Positions 18,601 to 26,516 of a stretch of 64,000 bases of DNA are shown here, one piece after another. Every line of letters begins with the position of its first letter. Within the stretch, counting starts at the first letter, position 1. Position numbers and translations under genes: made by a program. The notes beneath the pieces were generated by a model. That model saw only the letters and a program-made list of their open reading frames with translations. It ran no database searches and was not told where the DNA came from. The DNA is from Mesorhizobium sp. C432A (GTDB lineage: Bacteria > Pseudomonadota > Alphaproteobacteria > Rhizobiales > Rhizobiaceae), in assembly GCF_030323145.1 (NCBI RefSeq), contig NZ_CP100470.1, forward strand, positions 2,273,001 to 2,337,000, given 5' to 3'.

Positions 18601-20724
18601 GGCCTGACGCTCTCCGGCGGGACGCTGCGCAACACAGCGGCGTTCAGCTCGGCGCGCGACGTCACGCTTTCGTCGGCCGGCGGCACCTTCGACACTGTGG
18701 CCGACCTGACCTTGTCCGGTGCGATCTCTGGCGCTGGCAGCCTTGCCAAGACCGGCGCCGGCACGCTGACGCTTACGGGAACGAACAGCTATGGCGGCAA
18801 CACGTTGGTCAGCGCTGGCACGCTGGTCGGCGATGCAACCTCGATTCGTGGCTACATCGGCAATTCCGGCACTGTCGTGTTCGACCAGGCGGCGGACGCC
18901 AGCTTCGCCGGCGATATCTCCGGCACCGGCGCAATGATGAAGGATGGCGCCGGCGTGCTGACGCTGTCAGGCACGTCGCTGCTGGACTGGACCGTCAATC
19001 AAGGCGGCCTCGTCTCGGCAGCCGAGCGCTTCGGTAGCGATGTCGCGATCGGCGCCGGCGCCTCCTTCACATTCGACCAAGTCGCCTCCGCCAGCTATGC
19101 CGGCGTGCTCTCGGGCGCCGGTACGTTCATCAAGGACGGCCAAGGCACGCTGCTGCTTGCGTTGGACAACTCAGGCTTTACCGGCGCCACTACGGTCAGC
19201 GGCGGCACGCTTGCCGCGGGCGCTGCGAACGCGTTCAGTTCCTCCTCGCAGTTTTCCGTCGCCTCGGGCGCCACGCTCGATCTTGCCGGCACGTCCCAGA
19301 CGATTGCGGGGCTGAGCAACGCCGGAACGGTGCGCATCGCGGGTGGCGTCCCAGGCGACACACTTACCGTAAGCGGCGACTATGTCGGCAATAGCGGCGC
19401 CGTCGTTCTCAACGCTGCGCTCGGTGGTGACGGTTCGCCGACAGACATGCTGGTGATCGCCGGCAACACGTCAGGGACGGGTACCCTTCAGGTCGTCAAT
19501 TTCGGCGGGTCGGGCGCCCAAACGGTCGGAGGCATCAAGGTCGTCGACGTCGGCGGCGTCTCGAACGGCAGCTTCTCGCTCGACGGCAATTATACCTTCG
19601 AAGGCGATGCAGCGGTCGTCGGCGGCGCCTACGCATACAGGCTCTACAAGAACGGCGTCAGCACGCCGGCCGACGGCGATTGGTATCTGCGTTCGGCCCT
19701 GGTCAACGGCGATCCCGATCCGCAGCCGCTCTATTCGCCCGGCGTGCCGCTGTACGAGGCCTATGAAGGGGTGCTGCAGGCCTTCAATGAACTGGGCACC
19801 ATGCAGCAACGCATCGGCAATCGGTCGTGGGGCGAGGGTGCTACACCGCAAGGTGCGGACCTGCCAGGCCAGGGCTCGGTCGACGGCAAGGCGATATGGG
19901 CGCGCATCGAAGCTGCCCATGCCGAGATCAAGCCGGAGACGTCGACCTCCGGCACGAACTATGACGTGACCACCTGGAAGCTGCAGGCCGGCGTCGATGG
20001 CCTGCTGCACGAAAGCGACGCCGGTACCCTGATCGGAGGGATTACGGCCCACTACGGAACCGCGTCGTCGGACGTCTCCTCGATCTTCGGGGCAGGGTCG
20101 ATCGCTGCCACCGGCTACGGCGTCGGCAGCACGCTCACCTGGTTCGGCAGCGGTGGCTTCTACGTCGACGCGCAGGCCGAGGCGACATGGTATGACAGTG
20201 ACATCCGGTCGGCCACGCTGGGCACCACGCTTGCGGACGGCAACAACGGTTTCGGCTACGGGCTGAGCGTGGAGACCGGACAGAAGATCGCCCTCAAAGG
20301 CAACTGGTCGCTGACGCCGCAGGCCCAGCTTGCCTATTCCTCGGTCGACTTCGACGCGTTCACCGACCCGTTTGGCGCCGTCGTGTCGCCCGGCAGCAGC
20401 AACAGTCTCGTCGGCCGCCTCGGCCTCTCCGCGGACTATGAAGACCAGTGGGTGGACGATGCGGGGCAAGTCAGCCGCACGCACATTTACGGGCTCGGCA
20501 ACCTTTACTACGACTTCCTCGACGGAAATGATGTCGATGTGTCTGGCACGAAACTGGTCAGCGAAAATCAGGCGCTGTGGGGCGGTGTCGGCCTCGGTGG
20601 CTCGCTGAGCTGGGCGGACGGTCGCTACGCCGTCTTCGGAGAAGGGACAGCGCGGACAAGCCTCAAGGATTTTGGCGATAGCCACGCCCTGGGCGCCAAG
20701 CTCGGGTTCGCTGTGAAATGGTAG
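15676..20724 (+). CDS. Large autotransporter (type V secretion) with beta-helix passenger
   Basis: A 1682-residue surface or secreted protein. An extended signal peptide ends at APARA near residue 47. The first ~250 mature residues are extremely Gly-rich (GGGGGG runs). The passenger that follows consists of autotransporter-associated beta-strand repeats with motifs such as LTLTGANTHSGGT, VLSGANTYTGGT and LVLNGDSTYSGRT, expected to form a beta-helix. From about residue 1405 (AIWARIEAAH) a ~278-residue autotransporter beta-barrel ends in FAVKW, with the terminal aromatic residue needed for outer-membrane insertion. The start at 15676 has GGGAG upstream; 13 further codons upstream are open. Likely an adhesin or matrix protein; the ligand is unknown. 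Confidence 0.92.
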   Translation: MAERIARDGFWVLHLARLPQVVSLRSGTSALTILTVALALSAAPARADGGNGSSAGAGQGGVDGALASATGQNAANGATAGGGGGGIDLTTGDGAPGGSGAVSGTANNPNGVAGATGATGLVISTDGTIATSISGGAGALGSPGTNGVVRSGGGGGGGVGVSATADVTVNGTGSVSGGTGGRGGTNGNSGSGGGGVGIFSSANVFVEAGGSVTGGTSLSTIGVQAGGGGGAAAIVLMGGGTIQNRGNLLGGAGGRTVLGGGGDGGAAVLLLSGGTVINKLGATIVGGSGGQGSLAGGDGAAGIKGANIAVINAGTISGGAVGTGGGTPAAGKAIQFTGGVNSLEIQAGSTITGNVVAFSAADTFKLGGDISASFGVSQIGAGAKYDGFGFYEKTGNSTWTLTGTTTAVTPWTLSGGTLQISSDNNLGALSGGLTFDGGTLRTTTSFATNRNVLINSTGGFDTVAGTQLDVSGQVTGTGTLVKSGAGTLNVSNLSNSYTGGNIVNAGTLAGNTVAIRGDILDNGAVSFLDLGPHTFGGNISGSGSVDIEGFGTLTLTGANTHSGGTKVGTGKSISVASDQNLGAATGLLTLDGGELGTTASFAMSRDVKLTSAYGYFRAAAGTTLTANGELSGVGGVYKEGAGTLVLNGDSTYSGRTTVDGGKLVVEGSLGNTETTVNSGGTLGGSGSIGGAVIVADGGVLAPGSSPGTLTVGSLSLSSGSMLDYELGQAGIVGGGVNDLIEVTGALTLDGSLNITDVGGFGPGVYRLINYGGALTDNGLELGNLPAGVTAADLTVQTSVANQVNLISSVGNDLLFWDGDAAGNANNDLVDGGNGTWTATSLNWTTSTGLVTGAMKPQPGFAIFQTLGGTVIADGSAGALAITGMQFAADGYRIEGEAITLDGAGGESIIRVGDGTVAGAGYTATIASVLTGTSSLTKTDAGTLVLSGANTYTGGTTVLGGVLSVSADNNLGVAAGGLTLSGGTLRNTAAFSSARDVTLSSAGGTFDTVADLTLSGAISGAGSLAKTGAGTLTLTGTNSYGGNTLVSAGTLVGDATSIRGYIGNSGTVVFDQAADASFAGDISGTGAMMKDGAGVLTLSGTSLLDWTVNQGGLVSAAERFGSDVAIGAGASFTFDQVASASYAGVLSGAGTFIKDGQGTLLLALDNSGFTGATTVSGGTLAAGAANAFSSSSQFSVASGATLDLAGTSQTIAGLSNAGTVRIAGGVPGDTLTVSGDYVGNSGAVVLNAALGGDGSPTDMLVIAGNTSGTGTLQVVNFGGSGAQTVGGIKVVDVGGVSNGSFSLDGNYTFEGDAAVVGGAYAYRLYKNGVSTPADGDWYLRSALVNGDPDPQPLYSPGVPLYEAYEGVLQAFNELGTMQQRIGNRSWGEGATPQGADLPGQGSVDGKAIWARIEAAHAEIKPETSTSGTNYDVTTWKLQAGVDGLLHESDAGTLIGGITAHYGTASSDVSSIFGAGSIAATGYGVGSTLTWFGSGGFYVDAQAEATWYDSDIRSATLGTTLADGNNGFGYGLSVETGQKIALKGNWSLTPQAQLAYSSVDFDAFTDPFGAVVSPGSSNSLVGRLGLSADYEDQWVDDAGQVSRTHIYGLGNLYYDFLDGNDVDVSGTKLVSENQALWGGVGLGGSLSWADGRYAVFGEGTARTSLKDFGDSHALGAKLGFAVKW

Positions 20725-20885
20725 CGGCGATCAAGCTGGACATGTCGACTTTGGCTTGAGGGTCGTGTCCGGCACGGCTATGGAATCCGGACTTGCGGGC
20801 CACCCGGCTCGTCGCCCTCGGACGTTTCCTTACCGGCTGCCGGCATCAAGTACCAGGCTCGCATCCGAAGCACCCTGGCGGTCGA

Positions 20886-22118
20886 TCACAGGGATGCCAG
20901 CGCGCTGGACATGCGCTCCAGTCCTTGGCGCAACAGAGGACGCGGGCAGCCGACATTCAGGCGAATGAAGCCTTCGCCGCCAGGCCCATAGACGCGGCCG
21001 TCATAGAGATTAACCCCGGCCCGATCGACAAAGAATTTCTGAATTCCACCCACTCGGCGATCGAGCGCGCACGCATCCAACCACACCAGAAACGATGCGT
21101 CGGGCCGCATGGGCGTGATGCCTGGAAGGTGTTCACCGGCGAACTCGCAAACCAGATCGATGTTGCCGGCGATGTAGCGCGTGAGTTGGTCGAGCCACGG
21201 CGCGCCGCTGCTGTAAGCAACCTCCAGGGCCAGGCGGCCGAAAAAGTTCGCATTCACCATGAATGACGCCTGCATTGCGGCAAGAAGCGCCTCGCGGCGC
21301 TTTTTGCTGGCTACCGAAATGGTTGCCGAAGGAACCCCGGCAAGATTGAAAGTCTTCGTTGGAGCGGTGCAGATGAACGATTTCTCCGCAGCATCTTCCG
21401 AGATGGAGGAGAAGACGATGTGGGGGCGATCCGACAACCTTATGTCGCAGTGAATGTCGTCGGATATGACCAGGATGCCATGGCGCTCGCAGATGTCGTT
21501 GAACGCCGCCAATTCTTCGAGGGTCCAGGCCATTCCGGCAGGGTTGTGAGGATTGCACAGCAGGAATGCCTTGGCACCGCCGGCCGCCAGTTTCTCGAAA
21601 TCCTCGAGATCGAGTTCATATCTGTTGTTCCGCAGCCTCAGCCGGTTCGTAAGCAGAACCCGCCCGTTTCCCTGAACAACTTCGAAATAGGGCGAGTACA
21701 CGGGCGACTGCACAATGACGCCGTCACCGGGCTTGGTGAAGGTTCGCAGTATCGCAGCCACGGACGGCATGATCGCCGGCGCGGGAAGCAAGGTCTCCAG
21801 TTTCGGCGACCAGTTGTGCCGGTGCGCGAACCACGATTGCACGATCTCATAGTGGCGCGGATCGCGGCGTGTGTAGCCGTAAATGCCATGCTCCGCAGCC
21901 TCGCGCAGTCGCGCGATGACGGTTTCCGGAGCGCGGAAGTCCATATCCGCCGTCCACAGCGACAGCAGGTCCTGGCCCTCGACCTGGGGAGAGAACTCGT
22001 CCCACTGGTTGGCCCATTTGACGGATCCGAACTGCTGACGGTCGTGGATCTGGTCGAAATCTATTCCCGCGATATGTCGCTGCCCATGCGCCGATGCGGG
22101 CGTGTCTGCACAAGCCAT
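20886..22118 (-). CDS. MalY/PatB-type PLP aminotransferase (possible cystathionine beta-lyase)
   Basis: A 410-residue fold-type I PLP enzyme. Family marks are SLWTADMDF near the N-terminus, GIYGYTRRD, NPHNPAG, the cofactor-binding Asp in ISDDIHCDI and the Schiff-base Lys in TAPTKTFNLAG. MalY/PatB proteins cleave cystathionine or related C-S bonds, and some act as aminotransferases. The gene follows the AapM remnant at 49 bp. A perfect GGAGGCG site overlapping the remnant's stop serves a run of ATGs that opens only an 11-codon peptide (22126-22161); the enzyme itself starts at ATG 22118 behind AAGGTG. Either a leader peptide or decay of a former start. Confidence 0.87.
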   Translation of the reverse strand: MACADTPASAHGQRHIAGIDFDQIHDRQQFGSVKWANQWDEFSPQVEGQDLLSLWTADMDFRAPETVIARLREAAEHGIYGYTRRDPRHYEIVQSWFAHRHNWSPKLETLLPAPAIMPSVAAILRTFTKPGDGVIVQSPVYSPYFEVVQGNGRVLLTNRLRLRNNRYELDLEDFEKLAAGGAKAFLLCNPHNPAGMAWTLEELAAFNDICERHGILVISDDIHCDIRLSDRPHIVFSSISEDAAEKSFICTAPTKTFNLAGVPSATISVASKKRREALLAAMQASFMVNANFFGRLALEVAYSSGAPWLDQLTRYIAGNIDLVCEFAGEHLPGITPMRPDASFLVWLDACALDRRVGGIQKFFVDRAGVNLYDGRVYGPGGEGFIRLNVGCPRPLLRQGLERMSSALASL

Positions 22119-22167
22119 TTGATAGTCACCTTGCCGCGGGCATTGCTTGCGGCATCATCATCGCCTC

Positions 22168-22638
22168 CTAGGATTTGTGGCCACGCGCCAATTGGCGCTC
22201 CATAGATTGCGAGTAACGCGACATGCCGAAGCAAAAGCTCCAGTAGACCAACCCCGCAAAGAGGTAGCCGGTTGATGAGATCGTCGGGCCTGCCCAGTTC
22301 GGATCGACGCGCGCCGTTTCGACGGCCTTCAGGAAATCCGCGATGCCGACGACGGCGACCAGAGTCGTGTCTTTGAACAGACCGATGAAGGTCGAGACGA
22401 TGCTCGGTATGACGATCGTCAACGCCTGAGGGAGGACGATCAGGCGCGTCATGTCGAAGTAGCCGATCCCGAGCGCCTTGGCCGCTTCGTGTTGGCCCTT
22501 CGGGATCGCCTGAAGGCCGGCTCTCACGACCTCGGCCATATAGGCGGACGAGAACAACGCTATCGCGATGAGCGGGCGCAACAGTCGATCAGGCGTCAGA
22601 TAATCCGGGACAACCCAGGGCGAGCATGTGAAGTAAAG
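22168..22638 (-). pseudogene. Amino acid ABC permease AapM-like, 5' truncated
   Basis: An open stretch of 156 codons matching only the C-terminal part of AapM/BztC-type permeases (normally ~380 residues). It has VVPDYLTPDRLL, SSAYMAEVVRAGLQAIPKG, the EAA-type AAKALGIGYFD with LPQALTIVIPS, and the conserved IADFLKAVETA end. Upstream the frame is closed by TGA at 22639-22641, and 50 bp further lies the 3' end of tRNA-Ser. The first ~225 residues are missing and no ribosome site is seen. It looks like the end of a gene cut by recombination beside the tRNA. Confidence 0.82.
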
Positions 22639-22690
22639 TCAGCCGCACCCGCTGGGAAGGGAAATCGCAGCGGTTTCAATGGCTTGATAA

Positions 22691-22780
22691 TGGCGGAGAG
22701 AGCGGGATTCGAACCCGCGTTACGGTCTCCCGTAAACACACTTTCCAGGCGTGCGCCTTCAACCACTCGGCCACCTCTCC
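22691..22780 (-). tRNA. tRNA-Ser (anticodon GGA)
   Basis: A 90-base tRNA with the long variable arm of class II tRNAs. The acceptor stem GGAGAGG pairs with CTCTCCG plus an encoded CCA. The anticodon loop reads CTGGAAA (anticodon GGA), and the T-arm contains GGTTCGAATCC. Its 3' end faces the truncated AapM-like gene. Confidence 0.96.
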
Positions 22781-23140
22781 GTCCTTGCATTCGCGCCGGC
22801 CGGTTTTGCCACGCGGGTTGGGGAGATGCATCCCTTTGGGATTTGCGGGAAGACCCGCTTGATGGACACCGCCAACCAGCGGATGCCCTTCCCGGCGCCC
22901 GTCAATTAAACAGGCGCGGGGCTCATCTAGTCGATCCGGCGCCGAATGCCAAGCCATAACGGCAGTCTATTCGCTTTGCCGGCCATGCATCGTTTCGCGG
23001 GGCGTTGAACGGCTCCGCTTCTAAGGCGCTTCGGTTCTGAATGGTGTTCCACGGGCAAGGCGGCAGGGCCGGCCGCGCTTGACTTCGCCCCTCGCCACCT
23101 GTCGAGTGCGGCGGAGGCTTTGCGAGGGCAACGTCCAGAC
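22781..23140. other. Non-coding stretch between tRNA-Ser and membrane protein
   Basis: No supported gene. Open frames here have no ribosome sites, no recognisable motifs, and overlap each other on opposite strands. It contains the upstream region of tRNA-Ser and the leader of the following gene. Confidence 0.5.
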
Positions 23141-23887
23141 ATGACATCGAGCAATGAACAGCCGGCCAGCGGAACGCCGGCCGGAGGCATGCCAGGCGGG
23201 CTGACGCCCGCAGGGCGTTCGGACAGCGGGCTGTCCTTCGTGCCCGTGGTCTGGCTCCTCTTCGTCATGGCATGGTCGGTCTACTGGCTGGTCTCGGCGC
23301 GGTGGCTGTTCGAGAGTTCCGGCGTGCCGGACAGGATCTTCTATTTCGTGCTTGGCGGACTGGCCTTCGACATCGTCACCATCGTGTGGGGGCTTTATCT
23401 GCTCGGCCTCGCCTTCAGCCGTTCCGCGCGCTTTCCGCGTCATTTCACCATCTGGCAGATCACCACCATCGCCTGGCGGCTGGCCGAGCAGGTCTATGCG
23501 CTGACCGTGCCCGATTTCACCGTCTCCGCCAGGGAGCTTGCGATCGCCGCCACCGAAATCGTCATCGGCCTGTTTTGCATTTACCTGCTGCGCCGCCGCG
23601 ACGAGGCCAAGGCCTTTTATGCAAGGCCGGAAGCGCAGGCACCGTCAGCCTTTGGTTCGATCGTCGCCGCGTTGGCCGGCATCATCCTCGGCGCCGTCGT
23701 CGGCACTGTCGCCGGCTTCGCGCTTGGCGCGGGGATCGCCGAAGCCACCGACATCAGCTGTTTCGAAGGCGGCTGCGGCTACTTCGCGGTGTTCATCGGC
23801 CTTGCCGGGCTGGTGGTCGGGGCCATTGGCGGCGGCGTCCTCGGCGTCTGGCTCGTCCATCGGCGGAGCCGAAAGGTGGCCATATAG
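23141..23887 (+). CDS. Multi-pass membrane protein, DUF2569-like
   Basis: About 248 residues. A Pro/Gly-rich N-terminus is followed by four hydrophobic segments (VVWLLFVMAWSVYWLVSA, ILFYFVLGGLAF region, ELAIAATEIVIGLFCIYLL and neighbours). The first half recalls DUF2569 membrane proteins (RWLFESSG and FHxTIWQITT-like pattern). The C-terminus has Gly/Ala-rich hydrophobic hairpins resembling a glycine-zipper around a CFEGGCGYF loop whose two Cys could form a disulphide. Start MTSSNEQ was preferred over an upstream TTG. Function unknown. Confidence 0.65.
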   Translation: MTSSNEQPASGTPAGGMPGGLTPAGRSDSGLSFVPVVWLLFVMAWSVYWLVSARWLFESSGVPDRIFYFVLGGLAFDIVTIVWGLYLLGLAFSRSARFPRHFTIWQITTIAWRLAEQVYALTVPDFTVSARELAIAATEIVIGLFCIYLLRRRDEAKAFYARPEAQAPSAFGSIVAALAGIILGAVVGTVAGFALGAGIAEATDISCFEGGCGYFAVFIGLAGLVVGAIGGGVLGVWLVHRRSRKVAI

Positions 23888-24003
23888 GCGGGCGATAGGC
23901 TTCAAATTCGCGTATGGCGATTGCACGCCGGGCGTGCGCATTCTATTCCTCGCCTTTGACCGGAAGGTCCTCGGGAGGAACTTGAGGACCGGGGAAGATT
24001 TCG

Positions 24004-24327
24004 ATGTTGCGTTTTTTGTTTCGCCTCGCGGCCATGATCGCACTCTCGGTCGCCGTCATCATGGCCGTGCTCGACGCGACGCGCTCGGTGGCGGCTTCCA
24101 CTTTGGTCATGACGCCGCTGAATTCGAGCTGGCTGGCGGTTTCGCCCGACACCCGCGCGGCCTTCGAGACCTTTGTGCGCGCCAAGGTCAATCCGATGAT
24201 ATGGGATGGCGGCATCGCCTGGGTGCTTGCCCAGCCGGGGTTTGCCGTGTTCGCGGTGCTTGCCTTCATCCTCTATGCGATCGGCTATCGGCGCCGGCGG
24301 CGCGGCGGAGAATTCGCGCCGGGCTGA
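24004..24327 (+). CDS. Small membrane protein (two TM)
   Basis: 107 residues with a GGGGAAG ribosome site. An N-terminal hydrophobic segment (LFRLAAMIALSVAVIMAVL) is followed by a polar region (DTRAAFETFVRAKVNPMIW), a second TM (QPGFAVFAVLAFILYAIGY) and a positively charged RRRRR tail, which predicts both termini in the cytoplasm. It resembles small conserved rhizobial membrane proteins of unknown function. Lies 116 bp after another membrane-protein gene on the same strand. Confidence 0.65.
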   Translation: MLRFLFRLAAMIALSVAVIMAVLDATRSVAASTLVMTPLNSSWLAVSPDTRAAFETFVRAKVNPMIWDGGIAWVLAQPGFAVFAVLAFILYAIGYRRRRRGGEFAPG

Positions 24328-24388
24328 TGGGTTGTCCCAGCGGACTTGCGACGACAATGTGGCAATCGCCCACAGCTGTCACCGTCTT

Positions 24389-24424
24389 GGGCATGTTTTT
24401 CCAACGGGGGGCATGCTTTTCCAA
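24389..24424. promoter_or_regulatory. Direct repeat pair upstream of BMP transporter gene
   Basis: Two near-identical 16-base copies of GGGCATGYTTTTCCAA start exactly 20 bp apart, about two helical turns, and end ~155 bp before the BMP gene start. This geometry suits a regulator binding two adjacent sites on one DNA face. The regulator is not identified. A short inverted repeat (AAAATTC 24431-24437, GAATTTT 24443-24449) follows immediately. Confidence 0.4.
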
Positions 24425-24579
24425 AAGGTCAAAATTCCGCGTGAATTTTGTTTCGGGCCGTGCCAGATTGCCTTGAGCGGGAGGGGAGTACACTCCTGGC
24501 TGATGCCGCATGCCTGCCGGAGAACCGGGCAGGCGGACGGCGCGTAACGGAAAAAAATAACCGACAGGGTGTGGATCAC

Positions 24580-25569
24580 ATGAAACGTATCGTTCTCGGC
24601 CTCCTGGCCGCAACCGCAATGGTTCTTCCGGCTTTCGCCGCGGATGTCCAGCCGGCCATCCTCTACGATCTCGGCGGCAAGTTCGACAAGTCCTTCAACG
24701 AGGCTGCCTATCACGGCGCCGAAAAGTTCAAGACCGAGACCGGCACCGCCTATGTCGAGTTCGAAGTGTCGAACGCCTCGCAACGCGAGCAGGCGCTGCG
24801 CCGCTTCGCCGAGGACGGCCGCAACCCGATCGTCATGGCCGGGTTTGCCTGGGAGGATGCGCTGAAGGTGGTCGCGAAGGAATATCCCGATCTCAACTTC
24901 GCCATCATCGACGATGCCGTCGACATGCCCAATGTCCGCTCGCTTGTGTTCAAGGAAAACGAAGGCTCCTATCTCGTCGGTATCCTGGCGGCGATGGCCT
25001 CGAAGTCCAAGAAGGTCTCCTTCATCGGCGGCATGGACATTCCGCTGATCCGCAAGTTCGCATGCGGCTATGTCGGCGGCGCCAAGGCGGCCGGTGCGAC
25101 CGATGTCATCCAGAACATGACCGGTGACACGCCCGCGGCGTGGAACGATCCGGCCAAGGGCGGCGAGATCGCCAAGACGCAGATCGACCAGGGCTCCGAC
25201 GTCGTCTATGCCGCGGCCGGCGGCACCGGCGTCGGCGTGCTGCAGGCGGCGGCGGATGCCGGCAAGCTCGGCATCGGCGTCGATTCCAACCAGAACGGCC
25301 TGCAGCCCGGCAAGGTGCTGACCTCAATGCTGAAGCGCGTCGACGTTGCGGTCTACACCGCCTTCATGGACGGCAAGAACGGCACCTTCAAGGGCGGCCT
25401 GCAAAATCTCGGCCTCAAGGAAGGCGGCGTCGACTACGCCATGGACGACAACAACAAGGCGCTGGTCACCGACGAGATGAAGGCTGCCGTCGAAAAGGCC
25501 AAGGCCGACATCATCGCCGGCACGATCCAGGTGCACGACTACACCGCCGACAACGCCTGCCCGTATTGA
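24580..25569 (+). CDS. BMP-family nucleoside-type ABC substrate-binding protein
   Basis: 329 residues. The signal peptide MKRIVLGLLAATAMVLP ends AFA, so cleavage is near residue 20. The mature part begins with AILYDLGGKFDKSFN, the hallmark of the basic membrane protein/PnrA-like family (binding the ligand through D/N of KFDKSFN), followed by GGMDIPLIRKFACGYVGG and VVYAAAGGTGVGVLQ. PnrA-like proteins bind purine and pyrimidine nucleosides. The ATPase and permeases of the same transporter type follow after a 1.4-kb insertion of other genes, and a terminator separates them, so this gene is probably transcribed on its own. Confidence 0.9.
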   Translation: MKRIVLGLLAATAMVLPAFAADVQPAILYDLGGKFDKSFNEAAYHGAEKFKTETGTAYVEFEVSNASQREQALRRFAEDGRNPIVMAGFAWEDALKVVAKEYPDLNFAIIDDAVDMPNVRSLVFKENEGSYLVGILAAMASKSKKVSFIGGMDIPLIRKFACGYVGGAKAAGATDVIQNMTGDTPAAWNDPAKGGEIAKTQIDQGSDVVYAAAGGTGVGVLQAAADAGKLGIGVDSNQNGLQPGKVLTSMLKRVDVAVYTAFMDGKNGTFKGGLQNLGLKEGGVDYAMDDNNKALVTDEMKAAVEKAKADIIAGTIQVHDYTADNACPY

Positions 25570-25589
25570 TCTGTATCCATTAGAGTTGA

Positions 25590-25623
25590 AACCGCCGGGC
25601 GAGAGTCCGGCGGTTTTGTTTTT
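25590..25623 (+). terminator. Rho-independent terminator after BMP gene
   Basis: A perfect 9-bp stem (AACCGCCGG 25590-25598 with CCGGCGGTT 25607-25615) with an 8-base loop, followed by TTGTTTTT. Sits 20 bp after the BMP stop codon. Confidence 0.85.
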
Positions 25624-25657
25624 GGGTTTGACGGGGGCCGCAACTTGAGAGGCGAGA

Positions 25658-26119
25658 GTGAAGCCGACCATCGGACCGATGACCGAACGCGATGTTGATG
25701 CAGTGGCGCGACTGCGCATCGCCGCCTTTTTCGAGGGCAGCGCAAGAACGCTGAATGAGGACGTCGCCGGGCTTCGCGAGTTGCTCAACGGAGATGGCTT
25801 CGAGGCGGCGCTTGTGGCGCGGATAAGGGACGTCCCGGTCGGGACCTGCCTGCTGGTTCGCCACGAACTTGAACCCGCGCATGAGCTGACGCCTTGGCTG
25901 GCGGGATTGGTCGTCGATAGCGACCACCGCGGCAAAGGGATCGGCCGCGCGCTGGTTGCAGCCATCGAAGCGCATGCAACCGCGATCGGTGTGGAGAGGA
26001 CCTACCTCTATACGTGGGTGGCGCGAGACTTCTATGCCGGGCTCGGTTGGGCAGTGGTCGAGTCGTTTGAGCAGGACGGCTACCCGATGCTGCTGATGTC
26101 GCGCGAACTCGGCCTATAG
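25658..26119 (+). CDS. GNAT-family N-acetyltransferase
   Basis: 153 residues with a GTG start after GAGAGG. Acetyl-CoA binding motif A is visible as LVVDSDHRGKGIGRALVAAIEAHA (R/QxxGxG/A type), and the family's late aromatic segment as ARDFYAGLGWAVVE. The acceptor substrate is unknown. The stop codon overlaps that of the convergent anti-sigma-like gene by 6 bp (shared CTATAG). It interrupts the nucleoside transport genes and probably has nothing to do with them. Confidence 0.85.
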   Translation: MKPTIGPMTERDVDAVARLRIAAFFEGSARTLNEDVAGLRELLNGDGFEAALVARIRDVPVGTCLLVRHELEPAHELTPWLAGLVVDSDHRGKGIGRALVAAIEAHATAIGVERTYLYTWVARDFYAGLGWAVVESFEQDGYPMLLMSRELGL

Positions 26120-26503
26120 CTGTCCGACGAGATAACCCAGCGCGAATACCATGATCAGCGCGATGGCGATGACGGCGCCGCGTCGGCCACCGAGCGAATG
26201 CACGCCGACGACGCCATAGGGCTTCCGCTCCAGTCTGCCGATCACCGGCTTCGCTTCGTCCTGGCCAACCACACGCATCTGCGGCAGTTCGGCGATGCGT
26301 TGCGAGATCAGCCGCCAGCGATCGCTGCCGCCCGATGGCGCACCACGGTCGAGGACATGCATGCGCTCGGCCAGCCGCATCACCGTGTCGCGGAAGGCGG
26401 GATCGATCTCCAGGTCGCGCTCGGCACGTTCGCGGTCGCGATCGTTCATCAGGCCAAGCACATAATCGCCCGCCCGCGCAACGCGGTCGCTTTCACCGGC
26501 CAT
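26114..26503 (-). CDS. Anti-sigma factor-like membrane protein
   Basis: 129 residues. The N-terminal ~50 residues (GDYVLGLMNDRDRERAERDLEIDPAF) match the anti-sigma domain of RskA/ChrR-type regulators, without a zinc motif. One transmembrane helix is at the very C-terminus (GAVIAIALIMVFALGYLVG), so the usual periplasmic domain is absent. Good ribosome site AAGGAG. No sigma factor gene is nearby; it follows slyX by 13 bp. It could be an orphan anti-sigma factor or a co-opted relative. Confidence 0.65.
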   Translation of the reverse strand: MAGESDRVARAGDYVLGLMNDRDRERAERDLEIDPAFRDTVMRLAERMHVLDRGAPSGGSDRWRLISQRIAELPQMRVVGQDEAKPVIGRLERKPYGVVGVHSLGGRRGAVIAIALIMVFALGYLVGQL

Positions 26504-26516
26504 AGGCTTCTCCTTG

